This document shows positions 34,562-44,091 of a stretch of DNA of 64,000 bases, one piece after another; the stretch's first letter is position 1; each line of letters opens with the position of its first letter. A model generated the notes under the pieces. It worked only from the letters and a program-made list of their open reading frames with translations. It searched no databases and was not told the origin of the DNA. The stretch is from contig DLST01000010.1 in NCBI GenBank assembly GCA_002500745.1, positions 533,488 to 597,487 on the forward strand, read 5' to 3'. Source of the DNA: Sphingobacterium sp. UBA7855. Its GTDB lineage: Bacteria; Bacteroidota; Bacteroidia; Sphingobacteriales; Sphingobacteriaceae. The translations under genes were made by a program, and so were the position numbers.

Positions 34562-34792
34562 ATGTATAAAGTAGTTTATTCGTTGTCACGCAAGCTAAAA
34601 TGGAGAGCTAGCGAGATTTATAATTTTCTCTATCAGCGTTTTCCTGAGATAAAAAATATTGATCTCATGTTAGATGACAACCAATTTTTGCTTGTCCTTC
34701 GAATAAGTAGTCGATTGGAATTCTCTATTCTAACTATATGTCAGAAACAAGGTTTGGCAATGCAGTTTGTACAAGTTGAGGACACTGATTAG
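34562..34792 (+). CDS. unknown 76-aa protein
   Basis: 76 aa, basic N-terminus (MYKVVYSLSRKLKWRASEIY) followed by alternating strands NIDLMLDDNQFLLVLRISSRLEFSILTICQKQG. No signal or membrane helix. It is 7 bp after the 97-aa gene. No family recognised. Confidence 0.55.
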   Translation: MYKVVYSLSRKLKWRASEIYNFLYQRFPEIKNIDLMLDDNQFLLVLRISSRLEFSILTICQKQGLAMQFVQVEDTD

Positions 34793-35035
34793 CGCATTTG
34801 GTTTATAACGCTTTTCGAATTTATAGTGCTGTTTAGCCCAGTATCTAATGAGTTGTAAAGAAACCTCGATTTAAGACTTCTAATCATGCTAATTTAAAAG
34901 TTACTTTTTACTTTTAAAATAATTCCTGCAAAACATTTTTCACGTCCAATGGTTATTTTTATCGCGTGGATGGATTTAGGCGATATAGGGGATTTTAGTC
35001 ATTTATTCAAAAATTATAGAACGATTTTATCAAGT

Positions 35036-36091
35036 ATGAGTACATTTTCAATAAAGGCGTTTGGCACAAGCGCACCAGCTGCCGAACTGCAACAGATGGC
35101 TATCGAACGGCGTGAAGCCAGTGGAAAAGATGTCGAGATTGATATCTTATTTTGTGGTGTTTGTCATTCTGACTTACATACAGCGCGAAACGAGTGGGGT
35201 GGGACTGTTTACCCAAATGTACCCGGCCATGAAATTGTAGGACGAATTACTAAAGTTGGGGATGCTGTAACCAAGTTTAAAGTCGGTGATCTAGCTGGCG
35301 TAGGTTGTATGGTAGATAGTTGTCGAGAATGTGAAAGTTGCAAAGAAGGGCTGGAACAATATTGTGAAAATGGAAATATCCAAACATACAATGGACACGA
35401 TAAACACCTCAATAAACAGACTTTTGGTGGTTATTCCGAACGCATTGTGGTGGATGAGGATTTTGTGCTCCATATCCCTGCAAATTTGGATCTCGCAGCA
35501 ACAGCTCCTTTATTGTGTGCCGGAATTACTACCTATTCCCCGTTGAGACATTGGAATGTGGGACCGGGAAAAAAAGTTGGTATAGTTGGTATTGGCGGTT
35601 TGGGACATATGGGGGTTAAAATAGCGAAAGCGATGGGAGCTCAGGTGGTTGTGATTACAACTTCTGCTTCGAAAGTCGACGATGCCAAACGTTTAGGTGC
35701 TGATGAAGTTATCTTATCAACCGATGCACGACAAATGAAAGAGCATACGGGAACATTACATTTCATTTTAGACTGCGTTTCGGCACAGCATGACATCAAT
35801 GCCTATTTAAGTTTATTGAAGCGGGATGGTTCACTGACGCTTGTTGGTGCTCCAGAACATCCATTACCCGTCGCTCCTTTTAGTCTGATTCCAGCGCGTA
35901 AGAGCTTTTCAGGGTCGATGATCGGTGGAATTGCAGAAACGCAGGAGATGCTTGATTTTTGTGGTCAACACAATATTATATCTGATATTGAGCTCATTAA
36001 AATTCAGGATATTAATCACGCCTACGACAGGTTACTGAAAAGTGATGTTAAATATAGGTTTGTTATCGATATGGCAAGTCTGAAAAACTAA
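35036..36091 (+). CDS. zinc-dependent alcohol dehydrogenase (YahK/cinnamyl-alcohol-dehydrogenase type)
   Basis: 351 aa from ATG 35036 (MSTFSIKAFGTSAPAAELQ), chosen over an ATG 29 codons upstream. Catalytic zinc ligands: Cys in FCGVCHSDLH and His-Glu in VPGHEIVG, plus the distal Cys in LLCAGITTY. Structural zinc is bound by four cysteines in CMVDSCRECESCKEGLEQYC. The NADP-binding Rossmann motif is VGIGGLGHMGVKIAKAMG. Members reduce a broad range of aldehydes. Single-gene unit ending at a hairpin. Confidence 0.95.
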   Translation: MSTFSIKAFGTSAPAAELQQMAIERREASGKDVEIDILFCGVCHSDLHTARNEWGGTVYPNVPGHEIVGRITKVGDAVTKFKVGDLAGVGCMVDSCRECESCKEGLEQYCENGNIQTYNGHDKHLNKQTFGGYSERIVVDEDFVLHIPANLDLAATAPLLCAGITTYSPLRHWNVGPGKKVGIVGIGGLGHMGVKIAKAMGAQVVVITTSASKVDDAKRLGADEVILSTDARQMKEHTGTLHFILDCVSAQHDINAYLSLLKRDGSLTLVGAPEHPLPVAPFSLIPARKSFSGSMIGGIAETQEMLDFCGQHNIISDIELIKIQDINHAYDRLLKSDVKYRFVIDMASLKN

Positions 36092-36114
36092 TCCAATACA
36101 ATTTTTAAACGCTG

Positions 36115-36150
36115 AACCATCAGGCATAATATTTAATACTCCTGATGGTT
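36115..36150 (+). terminator. terminator after alcohol dehydrogenase gene
   Basis: AACCATCAGG (36115-36124) and CCTGATGGTT (36141-36150), perfect 10-bp arms with AT-rich loop, followed by TAGTTTGTC. Confidence 0.65.
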
Positions 36151-36211
36151 TAGTTTGTCTAGTACCGAACAGTTGTTCGCTATGCTTAGGGAATGGAACA
36201 TCCGTCATTTT

Positions 36212-37510
36212 ATGGAAAAAAATAAAGTTACTATATTTTGGTTTCGACGCGACTTACGCTTGGACGATAATAGCGGGCTTGCTCGCGCGCTGACGATTGG
36301 ATTCCCTGTATTGCCCATATTCATATTTGATGAGGATATTTTGGAGCAATTGGAAGACAAAAGCGACCGCAGGCTTCATTACATTCATCAAGCACTAACG
36401 CATATCAATGCTTTACTGCAAAAAAGTGGAGCCTCTTTAAATACATTTTATGGTAAACCTATCGATATTTTTAGAGAATTGGCTGAAAAATTTGATGTCC
36501 AGGGAGTTTATTGTAATCGAGATTATGAGCCGAAGGCAATTCGTAGGGATAAGGAAATTTTCGAATTTTGCAAATCGATTGAGATTCATTTCAAAGCTAT
36601 AAAAGATCAGGTAATTTTCGATAAGGGAGACATTTTAAAGAATGACGGAATGCCATATACAGTGTATACACCGTATGCAAAAAAATGGCGGGAGAAACTG
36701 CGCTCCGATGATTATCGTTCCTATACTTATGGAACTGAATTCTTCTTTCAGCAAAAACAGCAGCAAATCATTCCGTTAAAACAAATGGGTTTTTTAGAAA
36801 CAGACCTCATTTTTGAAGAACCGCATCTCGATGCCAGTATCATAGATCACTACGATGAAACTCGCGATTATCCAGCTTTAAAGGGTACCACCAAATTGGG
36901 GATAGCACTTCGTTTTGGAACCATTAGTGTTCGTAAATGTGTTGCATTTGCATTAAAACATAATGCAACATGGTTATCTGAATTGATCTGGCGCGAATTT
37001 TTTATGCAAATACTTTATCACTATCCCCATGTCGTTACCGAATCCTTTAGAAAGCAATACGACGCTATACCATGGCGGAATAATGAAAAGGAATTTTTGC
37101 AATGGTGCAATGGAGAAACCGGATATCCCATGGTCGATGCAGGCATGCGACAATTGAATACTTCAGGCTATATGCACAATCGTGTACGGATGGTGGTGGC
37201 AAGTTTTCTTTGCAAGCATTTGTTGATCGACTGGAGGTGGGGGGAGGCTTACTTCGCTCAAAAGTTAAATGACTATGACTTGTCTGCCAACAATGGCAAC
37301 TGGCAGTGGGCCGCCGGGAGTGGCTGTGACGCTGCACCCTATTTTCGGGTTTTCAATCCGGCTCTCCAAGCGGATAGGTTTGATAAAAATCAGGAATATA
37401 TAAAAAAATGGGTGCCTGATTTAGGTACTGCAGATTATTGTCAGCCTATGGTAGATCACAAAATGGCTCGCGATAGGGCTATAAAAACCTACTCAAAGGC
37501 TTTGAAATAA
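36212..37510 (+). CDS. phrB: deoxyribodipyrimidine photolyase (cryptochrome/photolyase family)
   Basis: 432 aa from ATG 36212 (MEKNKVTIFWFRRDLRLDDNSGLARAL); a TTG further upstream extends the frame without conservation. The N-terminal photolyase domain (FWFRRDLRL, YCNRDYEPKAIRRD) binds an antenna pigment; the C-terminal FAD domain has LIWREFFMQILYHYPHV, WCNGETGYPMVDAGMRQLNTSGYMHNRVRMVVASFLCKHLLIDWRWGE and NGNWQWAAGSGCDAAPYFRVFNP. It repairs cyclobutane pyrimidine dimers with light. It is convergent with the hydrolase gene. Confidence 0.94.
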   Translation: MEKNKVTIFWFRRDLRLDDNSGLARALTIGFPVLPIFIFDEDILEQLEDKSDRRLHYIHQALTHINALLQKSGASLNTFYGKPIDIFRELAEKFDVQGVYCNRDYEPKAIRRDKEIFEFCKSIEIHFKAIKDQVIFDKGDILKNDGMPYTVYTPYAKKWREKLRSDDYRSYTYGTEFFFQQKQQQIIPLKQMGFLETDLIFEEPHLDASIIDHYDETRDYPALKGTTKLGIALRFGTISVRKCVAFALKHNATWLSELIWREFFMQILYHYPHVVTESFRKQYDAIPWRNNEKEFLQWCNGETGYPMVDAGMRQLNTSGYMHNRVRMVVASFLCKHLLIDWRWGEAYFAQKLNDYDLSANNGNWQWAAGSGCDAAPYFRVFNPALQADRFDKNQEYIKKWVPDLGTADYCQPMVDHKMARDRAIKTYSKALK

Positions 37511-37514
37511 AAAT

Positions 37515-37578
37515 GCCAATGTCTATCCAGCACGTCGGGTTTTACTAACTGGCGAATAGGTATAGATATTGGCTTTTT
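37515..37578. terminator. terminator between convergent photolyase and hydrolase genes
   Basis: GCCAATGTCTAT (37515-37526) pairs with ATAGATATTGGC (37562-37573) with one mismatch; TTTTT follows on the plus strand and the mirror on the minus strand (AAAA before 37515). Confidence 0.6.
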
Positions 37579-37584
37579 ATGAAT

Positions 37585-38370
37585 TTACTGATCTAAGAAT
37601 TCGGCGACAAAAGCGTCAAATACCTTTGGATTTTCGGCTTGAACCCAGTGACCTGCATTAGGGATAGTTTTAAATTCGGCATTTGGAAATTGTTCCTTGA
37701 TCTTTATCCTATCTTCCGGTAATATATATCTTGATTTCTCGCCCGCCAAAAATAAAGTGGCACCGTTATATATTCCTGATTTTATCGCTACAGTGATAAA
37801 TTCAGTATATTTATTTTTTAAAACATCCAAGTTAAAGCGCCAATCTAATTTTCGATCTTCTCTGATATATACATTCTTTAATAAAAATTGGATAACGCCA
37901 GGGTCACTTAAATATTGCTCAATCGTATCTTGCACATCTTTTCGGGTTTCTAACGTCGTGATAGCTACAGCAGACAATGCATCGAAGATATCTTCATGGT
38001 GTGGAGGATAAGCTTTGGGTGCTATATCAGCGATAATCAGTTTTTCAATTTTTTCTGAATGGTCGATAGCAAATTGCATGGCCACTTTTCCACCCAAAGA
38101 GTGCCCCAAAAGTACTATTTTATCAGTTCCGATAGACGCTATATAGGTAAGAAGGTCGTCTACCATCACTTCTATTGACATGTTGTCACTGTGAAAGCTA
38201 CGGCCATGGTTACGTAGATCGAGTAAATGTACCTGTCTTTTCTCCCCGAAACCACGGCCAAAGGATCCCCAGTTGTCTGCCATTCCGAATAGACCGTGAA
38301 GTACAATTAATGGCGTTCCACCATTATTCGCACCATATATTTTACTGTGTTGTAGTTCTTTCAATGTCAT
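37585..38370 (-). CDS. alpha/beta hydrolase, YbfF-like esterase
   Basis: 261 aa. Oxyanion and fold motifs LIVLHGLFGMADNWGSFG, the nucleophile elbow LLGHSLGGKVAMQ (Ser near residue 92), and the C-terminal catalytic His in NAGHWVQAENP. The DLRNHGRSFHS strand matches the YbfF/abhydrolase group of short-chain esterases. It is encoded alone, facing the photolyase gene. Confidence 0.92.
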   Translation of the reverse strand: MTLKELQHSKIYGANNGGTPLIVLHGLFGMADNWGSFGRGFGEKRQVHLLDLRNHGRSFHSDNMSIEVMVDDLLTYIASIGTDKIVLLGHSLGGKVAMQFAIDHSEKIEKLIIADIAPKAYPPHHEDIFDALSAVAITTLETRKDVQDTIEQYLSDPGVIQFLLKNVYIREDRKLDWRFNLDVLKNKYTEFITVAIKSGIYNGATLFLAGEKSRYILPEDRIKIKEQFPNAEFKTIPNAGHWVQAENPKVFDAFVAEFLDQ

Positions 38371-38659
38371 GATAGCTCCAATTTCAAATTTTCATTTGTA
38401 TGCGATGAGTATATGTAGCGAATTTAGCTTTTGTTGCTGAATTTTTAAGCCAAATTTTGTAAAACATTTATGCCGCGAGTAGTCGATTCCATGTTAGTAG
38501 TATTGCCACTACGTGAGATTTCGGAAGGAATGTCCGGCCACATATTCTTTACCCTTCAGTAAAGCAAAAGGTGGAATGTTTACAATGGAAATAAAAAATT
38601 TTTTTAAAAGTGATTTTCATCACTTTTTTCTTGAAAAGTAAAATCTATCTTTACTACAG

Positions 38660-38760
38660 TAGCACTTAAACGATATTGTTGAACTTGCTATTAATAATTT
38701 TAGCCATAAAAAATATATTATTTGGGGGTTTTCTCATACGAGAAGCCCCTAATTTTTTTA
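38660..38760 (+). ncRNA. candidate small RNA ending in an intrinsic terminator
   Basis: The 520-bp gap 38371-38890 holds no plausible ORF. A plus-strand hairpin GGGGG/TTTTCTC-ATAC-GAGAAGCCCC (38724-38749) is followed at once by TAATTTTTTT, a good terminator, but no plus-strand gene lies upstream. TATCTTTA at about 38646-38653 resembles the -7 element TAnnTTTG. The transcript would be about 100 nt. The 5' end is a guess. Confidence 0.3.
38724..38759 (+). terminator. intrinsic terminator without an upstream coding gene
   Basis: Stem with GGGG/CCCC base, TTCTC/GAGAA top and ATAC loop, followed by a run of seven T. The T-run is on the plus strand only, so it does not serve the minus-strand map gene. 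Confidence 0.7.
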
Positions 38761-38890
38761 TAATCGCTCAGGTTCTGCTGAGTGTCTATGAACTATTGAT
38801 AGGCTAAATTCTTGGTGAGAAGAAATGAGCCATTTTAGTCGCTTTCAATAAATTATTTAAAATGGTTTAACAGTATCTAGCTATTGCGCA

Positions 38891-39652
38891 CTAAAAAAAT
38901 GCATTTTCTGCCGTTAATATAATAGGAGAGCCATCAGTAATCAGAATCGTGTGTTCATGCTGGGCCATGAACCCGCCCTTATCGCCAACCATTGTCCAGC
39001 CGTCACTGAGTTCAGTCGCGTACGTAGAAGCTGTTGAGATAAAGGTTTCAATAGCAACCACAGTGTTTTTACGAAATCTGCGTTGATCGAAGCGATTTTT
39101 ATAATTCAGCAATTCATTAGGCTCTTCGTGCAGACTTTTTCCCACACCATGTCCACCAAGATTTTTGATAACTTTATAACCTCTTTTTTTAGCTTCATTT
39201 TCAATAAGATGTCCAATGTCTGCTATTTTTACGCCGCCTCGAATGTTACTTATTGCCTTTTGAAGAATTTCTTTGGACGCTGTTACTAATTTTTCATGTT
39301 GATGTATATCTTTTCCGATAACAAAGGAACATCCATTATCAGCCCAATAGCCGGCAAGCTCTGCAGATACATCAATATTAATCAAATCACCCTCTTGCAG
39401 TATCCTTTCCGCATGCGGTACTCCGTGACAAAATTCGTTGTTTATACTAATACAGGTATAGCCAGGAAATCCATACGTAAGTGCTGGAGCAGAATTTGCA
39501 CCCATGCTTTGTAATATTTCGGCTCCATATTCGTCAAGCTCTTTCGTAGACATTCCCACTTGAGCATATTCTATCATGGATTTTAACGTCTTTGCAACAG
39601 CATTGCTCGCTTTTTGCATGCCTGTTAATTCGGTTTCATTCGTTATGGACAT
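38891..39652 (-). CDS. map: type I methionine aminopeptidase
   Basis: 253 aa. Metal-binding residues of the pita-bread fold are seen in order: INIDVSAELAGYWADNGCSFVIG (two Asp), GHGVGKSLHEEPNELLNY (His), AIETFIS (Glu) and MAQHEHTILIT (Glu). The conserved substrate His is in NEFCHGVPH. It removes the initiator methionine in the cytoplasm. It stands alone, divergent from the nitroreductase gene, so it may be a second map copy; the ribosomal-protein-linked copy is not in this window. Confidence 0.94.
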   Translation of the reverse strand: MSITNETELTGMQKASNAVAKTLKSMIEYAQVGMSTKELDEYGAEILQSMGANSAPALTYGFPGYTCISINNEFCHGVPHAERILQEGDLINIDVSAELAGYWADNGCSFVIGKDIHQHEKLVTASKEILQKAISNIRGGVKIADIGHLIENEAKKRGYKVIKNLGGHGVGKSLHEEPNELLNYKNRFDQRRFRKNTVVAIETFISTASTYATELSDGWTMVGDKGGFMAQHEHTILITDGSPIILTAENAFF

Positions 39653-39912
39653 CGCTACTATTTATTGTGAAGCATGTAAAATCTGTTTCCACACCATGTG
39701 GTTCTATTGGAATATAAACCGATATGAAGTTCTTAATTTAATTCGATTAAAACTGCGATTTAATTCCGATAAAAGCAAATATACGACAATTAAATAACGA
39801 AAATTAGTCAACAGTTTCACCCCCTGATTTTTGATATTTAGACATTTGATTTTTTATGTATCTTTACATAACTTTTAATGAGTTGCTATCGATCATTTAA
39901 ATTAGAACAAAA

Positions 39913-40548
39913 ATGGCGTTATTAGATAATCTGGAGTGGCGCTATGCCACAAAAAAATACGATCCTTCGAAAAAGGTCGCTCAACAAGATGTAGACAAGA
40001 TTTTGGAAGCTGCGCGAATGGCTCCCAGTTCCTCTGGGCTTCAGCAGTTTCGTGTAATCGTGATTAAAAATCAGGAATTAAAAGAAAAAATAGTACCCAT
40101 AGCCTGGGGACAGCAGATTGTTGCTGATAGTTCGCATTTGCTGGTATTTGCAGGGTGGGATAAATATACGGACGATCGAATTGATAGTACTTTTGACCAA
40201 ATGAATGCATCACGTGGTTTACCACTTGATACAACAGATGAATATAAGAATAACTTAAAAGCACAATTGGCGACTTTTACCGAAGAGCAGCAGGCTGCAC
40301 ATGCGGCAAAACAAGCTTACATTGCTTTTGGTTTGGCAATTGCACAAGCGGCAGAACTAGGTATTGATGCCACACCAATGGAAGGTTTTTCAAATGTGGA
40401 GTTGGATCAATTGCTAGGATTGGACAAACTTGGATTGAAGAGCGCGACCATGCTCCCTTTGGGATATCGTATGGAAGGGGAAGATTGGTTGTTGAAATTG
40501 AAAAAGTTTAGACTTCCAAAAGAAGAATTTTTGATCGAACTCGCCTAG
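39913..40548 (+). CDS. NAD(P)H-dependent nitroreductase (NfsB-like)
   Basis: 211 aa, the usual length. FMN-binding blocks RYATKKYDPSKKV (residues 10-22), EAARMAPSSSGLQQFRVIVI and the central ATPMEGF plus LGYRMEGEDWL agree with the NfsB/oxygen-insensitive nitroreductase family. Homodimeric flavoprotein that reduces quinones, nitro compounds or enals; the physiological substrate is unclear. A strong terminator follows. Confidence 0.94.
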   Translation: MALLDNLEWRYATKKYDPSKKVAQQDVDKILEAARMAPSSSGLQQFRVIVIKNQELKEKIVPIAWGQQIVADSSHLLVFAGWDKYTDDRIDSTFDQMNASRGLPLDTTDEYKNNLKAQLATFTEEQQAAHAAKQAYIAFGLAIAQAAELGIDATPMEGFSNVELDQLLGLDKLGLKSATMLPLGYRMEGEDWLLKLKKFRLPKEEFLIELA

Positions 40549-40567
40549 GCAGTCGCTTTAGCATACT

Positions 40568-40606
40568 AAAAAGCGTTTCAATTAATTTTTGAAACGCTTT
40601 TTTTTC
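40568..40606 (+). terminator. rho-independent terminator after nitroreductase gene
   Basis: AAAAAGCGTTTCAA and TTGAAACGCTTTTT arms with a short AT loop and a trailing T-run. The following 345 bp up to 40951 show no gene. Confidence 0.88.
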
Positions 40607-40951
40607 GCTCTAAATGCTATTGAGATTGATAAGCAGTGCGATTGAGTATCGTGCAGACATTTTTAGGCTCACTATTGTCCAACGGCTAAAATAATTCTAA
40701 TTTTCCAACGTAATTGCCTTTAAGCGAATGCAAAGTGATTATAGGTAGAGGATAAACTTGCATTCAAAAGTGTTTAGAAGAAAAGGGCGTATATTTGTTG
40801 AAACACTGCCGGTAACTCCTGCGGAGCACAATTTATTAAAATCATGAAGGATTTGGTTGCTATGCCTTAATAAATTTCAGCGTACAGTTGAATGTCCAAT
40901 TTTTCGCTGGGTCTATACACGATAGCTTTTGCAATAATTAACAACTCATGT

Positions 40952-42253
40952 TTATCTTTTTGCTTCTATATTTTCCAGTAATTCGATAGCATCGTAAAGC
41001 ACGCCTGCTTCACCTCTAAAAGTTCCAGAGCCCTCTGGTTTGTTATCTTTTGTGTACCATTCATAAAATCCTTTGTTTTTGATAACACGGGCAAGCATCG
41101 GCTGTATTTGCGCATAAGCTTCCTGTTGAAAGCCATTTTTAATGAGCTGCTGAATCATACGCCCACCGAACCAGGTCCAGTCCCCACCATTTTGATAACC
41201 GTAAGGATACATGCCTTTGTTCTTAAACGAGCCTGTCGGATAAGTTGGGTAAACAGTAAGTCCAATTGTTGCTGCACCAGCGTCCTTTACATTTTTAATC
41301 ATTTTATCCAATGAAACTTTTATTTGCTCTTTGCTGAGCAATTTAGCCTCAATAGCGATAGCTGTTCCGCCATGATAATAGATTTGATTTTCATCAAAAT
41401 CAGCCGAAAATGGAGAGCCTTTGATATAAATATGGGGAATAAACTTCTGGTTCTTTTCATCCCAAAGGTGTTTCATGGTATTACTTGCTATGGAAGCTCT
41501 GATTTTTTTCCATTTTTCTTTTTTCTCAGGGAAAAGATCCATGTAATTGTCAAGCGCTATCAAAAACATTGCATTGTCGTAGATGTCCAAAGCAATATGC
41601 GAATTTTCATCGAGATGGACACCCCAATCGTGTTCAGGTTGAACGTCACCCCAATCAACCGTAGTTGCGCCCCAAAGTAAACCATAAGTAGCATTATAAC
41701 GTTTGTCCAATAAAAATTGTAAAGCATGTTCCATGCGATCCTTTACAGTTGCATCACCAAATTTTTCATTTAGAAAAGCCTTGTCTTTAGTTGCAACGAT
41801 ATATTTGTGTACCGCTTGAATTAAAGAAGATTCCTGGTCTGTTTCAACCGTGTTTTTATGTGCAGCATAATCAGGAGCCAAGGTGCTGGTGATTGTGTAA
41901 TAGTCCGATACGCTATTTTTTAAGCTGGACTTTTTGACAAAACCATCGGCAATATTACCATCAGAACCTTGTAGCTTAAAGAACAAAGCCAGTTGATCTT
42001 TGATCTGTTCATGGGGATGTACTTTTGTTGCTAAGGTGATAAATGTATTGTAGTCTCTAATCCATACCTCACTGTATCCATCCCCCGCATTGAATCCGCT
42101 TTTGATGATGTTCGTAGCCATATCTTTGACAATATGGAAGCTGCTATCTTTTTGGATGCTGTCTTGTAAATTGTTCGTAGAAACTTTACCACCAGCATGT
42201 TGGCAGGACAGTAATAGGAGCGATGAAGATAATGCAAAAAATATAGTTCTCAT
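40952..42253 (-). CDS. six-hairpin ((alpha/alpha)6) glycosidase-like lipoprotein
   Basis: 433 aa with a lipobox LLLLSCQHAGG (Cys17). The body has the aromatic- and acid-rich blocks of (alpha/alpha)6 glycosidases: GYSEVWIRDYNTFI, NTVETDQESSLIQAVHKYI, LLWGATTVDWGDVQP, YHGGTAIAIEAKL, QNGGDWTWFGGRMIQQLI and GSGTFRGEAGVLYDAI. I cannot assign a CAZy family with certainty; it is closest in feel to MGH1/GH63-like enzymes. It is last in an operon with the mannose-6-phosphate isomerase and sugar transporter. A paralog lies at 46334-47665. Confidence 0.75.
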   Translation of the reverse strand: MRTIFFALSSSLLLLSCQHAGGKVSTNNLQDSIQKDSSFHIVKDMATNIIKSGFNAGDGYSEVWIRDYNTFITLATKVHPHEQIKDQLALFFKLQGSDGNIADGFVKKSSLKNSVSDYYTITSTLAPDYAAHKNTVETDQESSLIQAVHKYIVATKDKAFLNEKFGDATVKDRMEHALQFLLDKRYNATYGLLWGATTVDWGDVQPEHDWGVHLDENSHIALDIYDNAMFLIALDNYMDLFPEKKEKWKKIRASIASNTMKHLWDEKNQKFIPHIYIKGSPFSADFDENQIYYHGGTAIAIEAKLLSKEQIKVSLDKMIKNVKDAGAATIGLTVYPTYPTGSFKNKGMYPYGYQNGGDWTWFGGRMIQQLIKNGFQQEAYAQIQPMLARVIKNKGFYEWYTKDNKPEGSGTFRGEAGVLYDAIELLENIEAKR

Positions 42254-42283
42254 TGTGCTGTTTGTTTATAATAAATGGTTTGA

Positions 42284-44038
42284 TTAACATTTGGATTCTT
42301 TTACAAAAGATTGGATAACCTTTGCCTTACCGTTTCCTAAATTACGCAATGTATAGGACCCAGCAGCAGCAGGAACGGCAAAAGTCTCGGCATAATGGAA
42401 GACCCTCTTCATGCCATTTGCTGTCGTGAGCTCAATTGCCTCACCCTCGACAAGCATCATGATATGGCATTGTCCCCGCGTTTCAATCGAAACATCCTGA
42501 TCGAATTCGTATCTAAAAACATCGTAGAAATGATCTTCATGCGTTGGCAAATGTATTCTTGTTGTTTGCGCATCAAGGATTTTTTCACTGGGCTGAGCTA
42601 GCAGTGTGTTTTTTACGACATCACCTTTCCGGCTAAAATTGAGGTTAGCGAATGCTCTATCAATATTTAATGGACGTGGTTTCCCATCTAAATCGGGACG
42701 CACCCAGTCGTACATTTTAAAGGTATAATTATAAGGTGTTGCACTGATTTCGAGCACGAGATTGTTCACGCCGGAAGAATGTACGGTACCATGTGGAATC
42801 AAATATAACTGGTGTTTCTTGGATTCGAATTTTTGAACGTATTGCTCGATATCCATCGCTATTCCGCTATGGAAGCTCTCTTCTAAAGCTGAGCGAAATT
42901 TGTCTGTATCAATGGATTGCTGAAAGCCTAGATACACTTGCGCATCCTCTTTTCTATCAACGATATAATATGATTCGTCCTGAGTGAAGTTTTCTCCAAA
43001 TTCTGCTTTTGCATAAGCTGGACTGGGGTGGCATTGAATGGATAGGTTGCCGCCATCAAAGGTATCCAGGAAATTGAAGCGTATTGGAAATTCAACATCG
43101 AAACGTTGCTGTGCATGACCGAGTACATTGGCACTTTCTTGAAACATCAATTGATCGAATGAAATTTCGAGAGTATGTCCATCCGCTTCGAGCAAAATAC
43201 CATTTTCGGGGACAATCATTTCGAAGGACCACGCATAGTTTTTGACATCCTGATCGATACCTGTAAGGTGCTCTTTCATCCACTGTCCACCCCATACTCC
43301 GGGTTCAAAAGTTGGTCGTACGCGGAAGTAACTTTGGGACATGGTTTGCAATGTATCGCGTAGATCCTTCCCCGTAATCCATGGTAAGCTGTGGGACGAT
43401 TGTTGATCGGCAAGAATTTCGACACGGGACAAGATGGATCTTTTATGTCTATTCAATATTTCCCAGTCGACAAAATAGTAACGTTTGTAGGTTTCCTTTT
43501 GATTGGTTTGTGTTGAACAGCCTAAATTTAAAGCTGCGCCCACACGCATGCGTTGAATAAGCACATTTTTGGGCAGATCAATATACATCAGCTGACTAGA
43601 CGTATCGACTAATGATGCTCCAGGACCATAAAAGATGGTATACTCACCTTGTTTGGAATCGGAGCTCGCTCGTATTGTTTGAAAATCTGTTAGCTTTTTA
43701 GTATCAAAGTATTCAATGAGCGGAATCCCGGCCTTTTTTCCGAACAATGGGTCATTGCCGCCTAGGTAGGGGGAGACAATATCCTGGATGGCTGATTCCG
43801 ATTTTAAAGCAGAATCCATCGTAATAAATCGTGCGGCTACGCCCTGTTTTTCAAATTCTTGCTTCAGGCTAGGGATGATTGTGCCCCAGTTAACACCTAC
43901 AAAACCATCAATGCTATGTATATTATGTGTAATGAGATGTGCAACAAGATCCGTGTAAGAATTTGATAAGGATCCTTGAACTGGAAACGTCGGCGCGATT
44001 TCGTACTGAAAAGGTTTTGTTTGAGTATTAGAATACAT
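42284..44038 (-). CDS. manA: class I mannose-6-phosphate isomerase with extra N-terminal domain
   Basis: 584 aa, nearly twice a minimal isomerase. The C-terminal two thirds hold the cupin metal sites: FDGGNLSIQCHPSPAYAKAEFGENFTQDESYY (His and Glu), LIPHGTVHSSGVNNLVLEIS, FTFKMYDWVRPDLDGKPRPLN. The first ~200 residues are not part of the standard enzyme; GEYTIFYGPGASLV, LMYIDLPKNVLIQRMRVG recall the lid/core of uridine-kinase-like P-loop proteins, but no Walker A is visible. This long form is typical of Bacteroidota. It should interconvert mannose-6-P and fructose-6-P. It is 53 bp after the transporter gene. Confidence 0.88.
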   Translation of the reverse strand: MYSNTQTKPFQYEIAPTFPVQGSLSNSYTDLVAHLITHNIHSIDGFVGVNWGTIIPSLKQEFEKQGVAARFITMDSALKSESAIQDIVSPYLGGNDPLFGKKAGIPLIEYFDTKKLTDFQTIRASSDSKQGEYTIFYGPGASLVDTSSQLMYIDLPKNVLIQRMRVGAALNLGCSTQTNQKETYKRYYFVDWEILNRHKRSILSRVEILADQQSSHSLPWITGKDLRDTLQTMSQSYFRVRPTFEPGVWGGQWMKEHLTGIDQDVKNYAWSFEMIVPENGILLEADGHTLEISFDQLMFQESANVLGHAQQRFDVEFPIRFNFLDTFDGGNLSIQCHPSPAYAKAEFGENFTQDESYYIVDRKEDAQVYLGFQQSIDTDKFRSALEESFHSGIAMDIEQYVQKFESKKHQLYLIPHGTVHSSGVNNLVLEISATPYNYTFKMYDWVRPDLDGKPRPLNIDRAFANLNFSRKGDVVKNTLLAQPSEKILDAQTTRIHLPTHEDHFYDVFRYEFDQDVSIETRGQCHIMMLVEGEAIELTTANGMKRVFHYAETFAVPAAAGSYTLRNLGNGKAKVIQSFVKESKC

Positions 44039-44091
44039 ATTGATGTAATTTTTTATTGCAAATGAATGATGTTGGAATAAATAGCTTTTGC

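Noticed and set aside
40952..42253. Assignment of the two glycosidases to GH125 (alpha-1,6-mannosidase)
   Set aside because: The GH125 blocks I remember (MWLRDS and neighbouring motifs) are not present in order; only the general six-hairpin fold can be supported.
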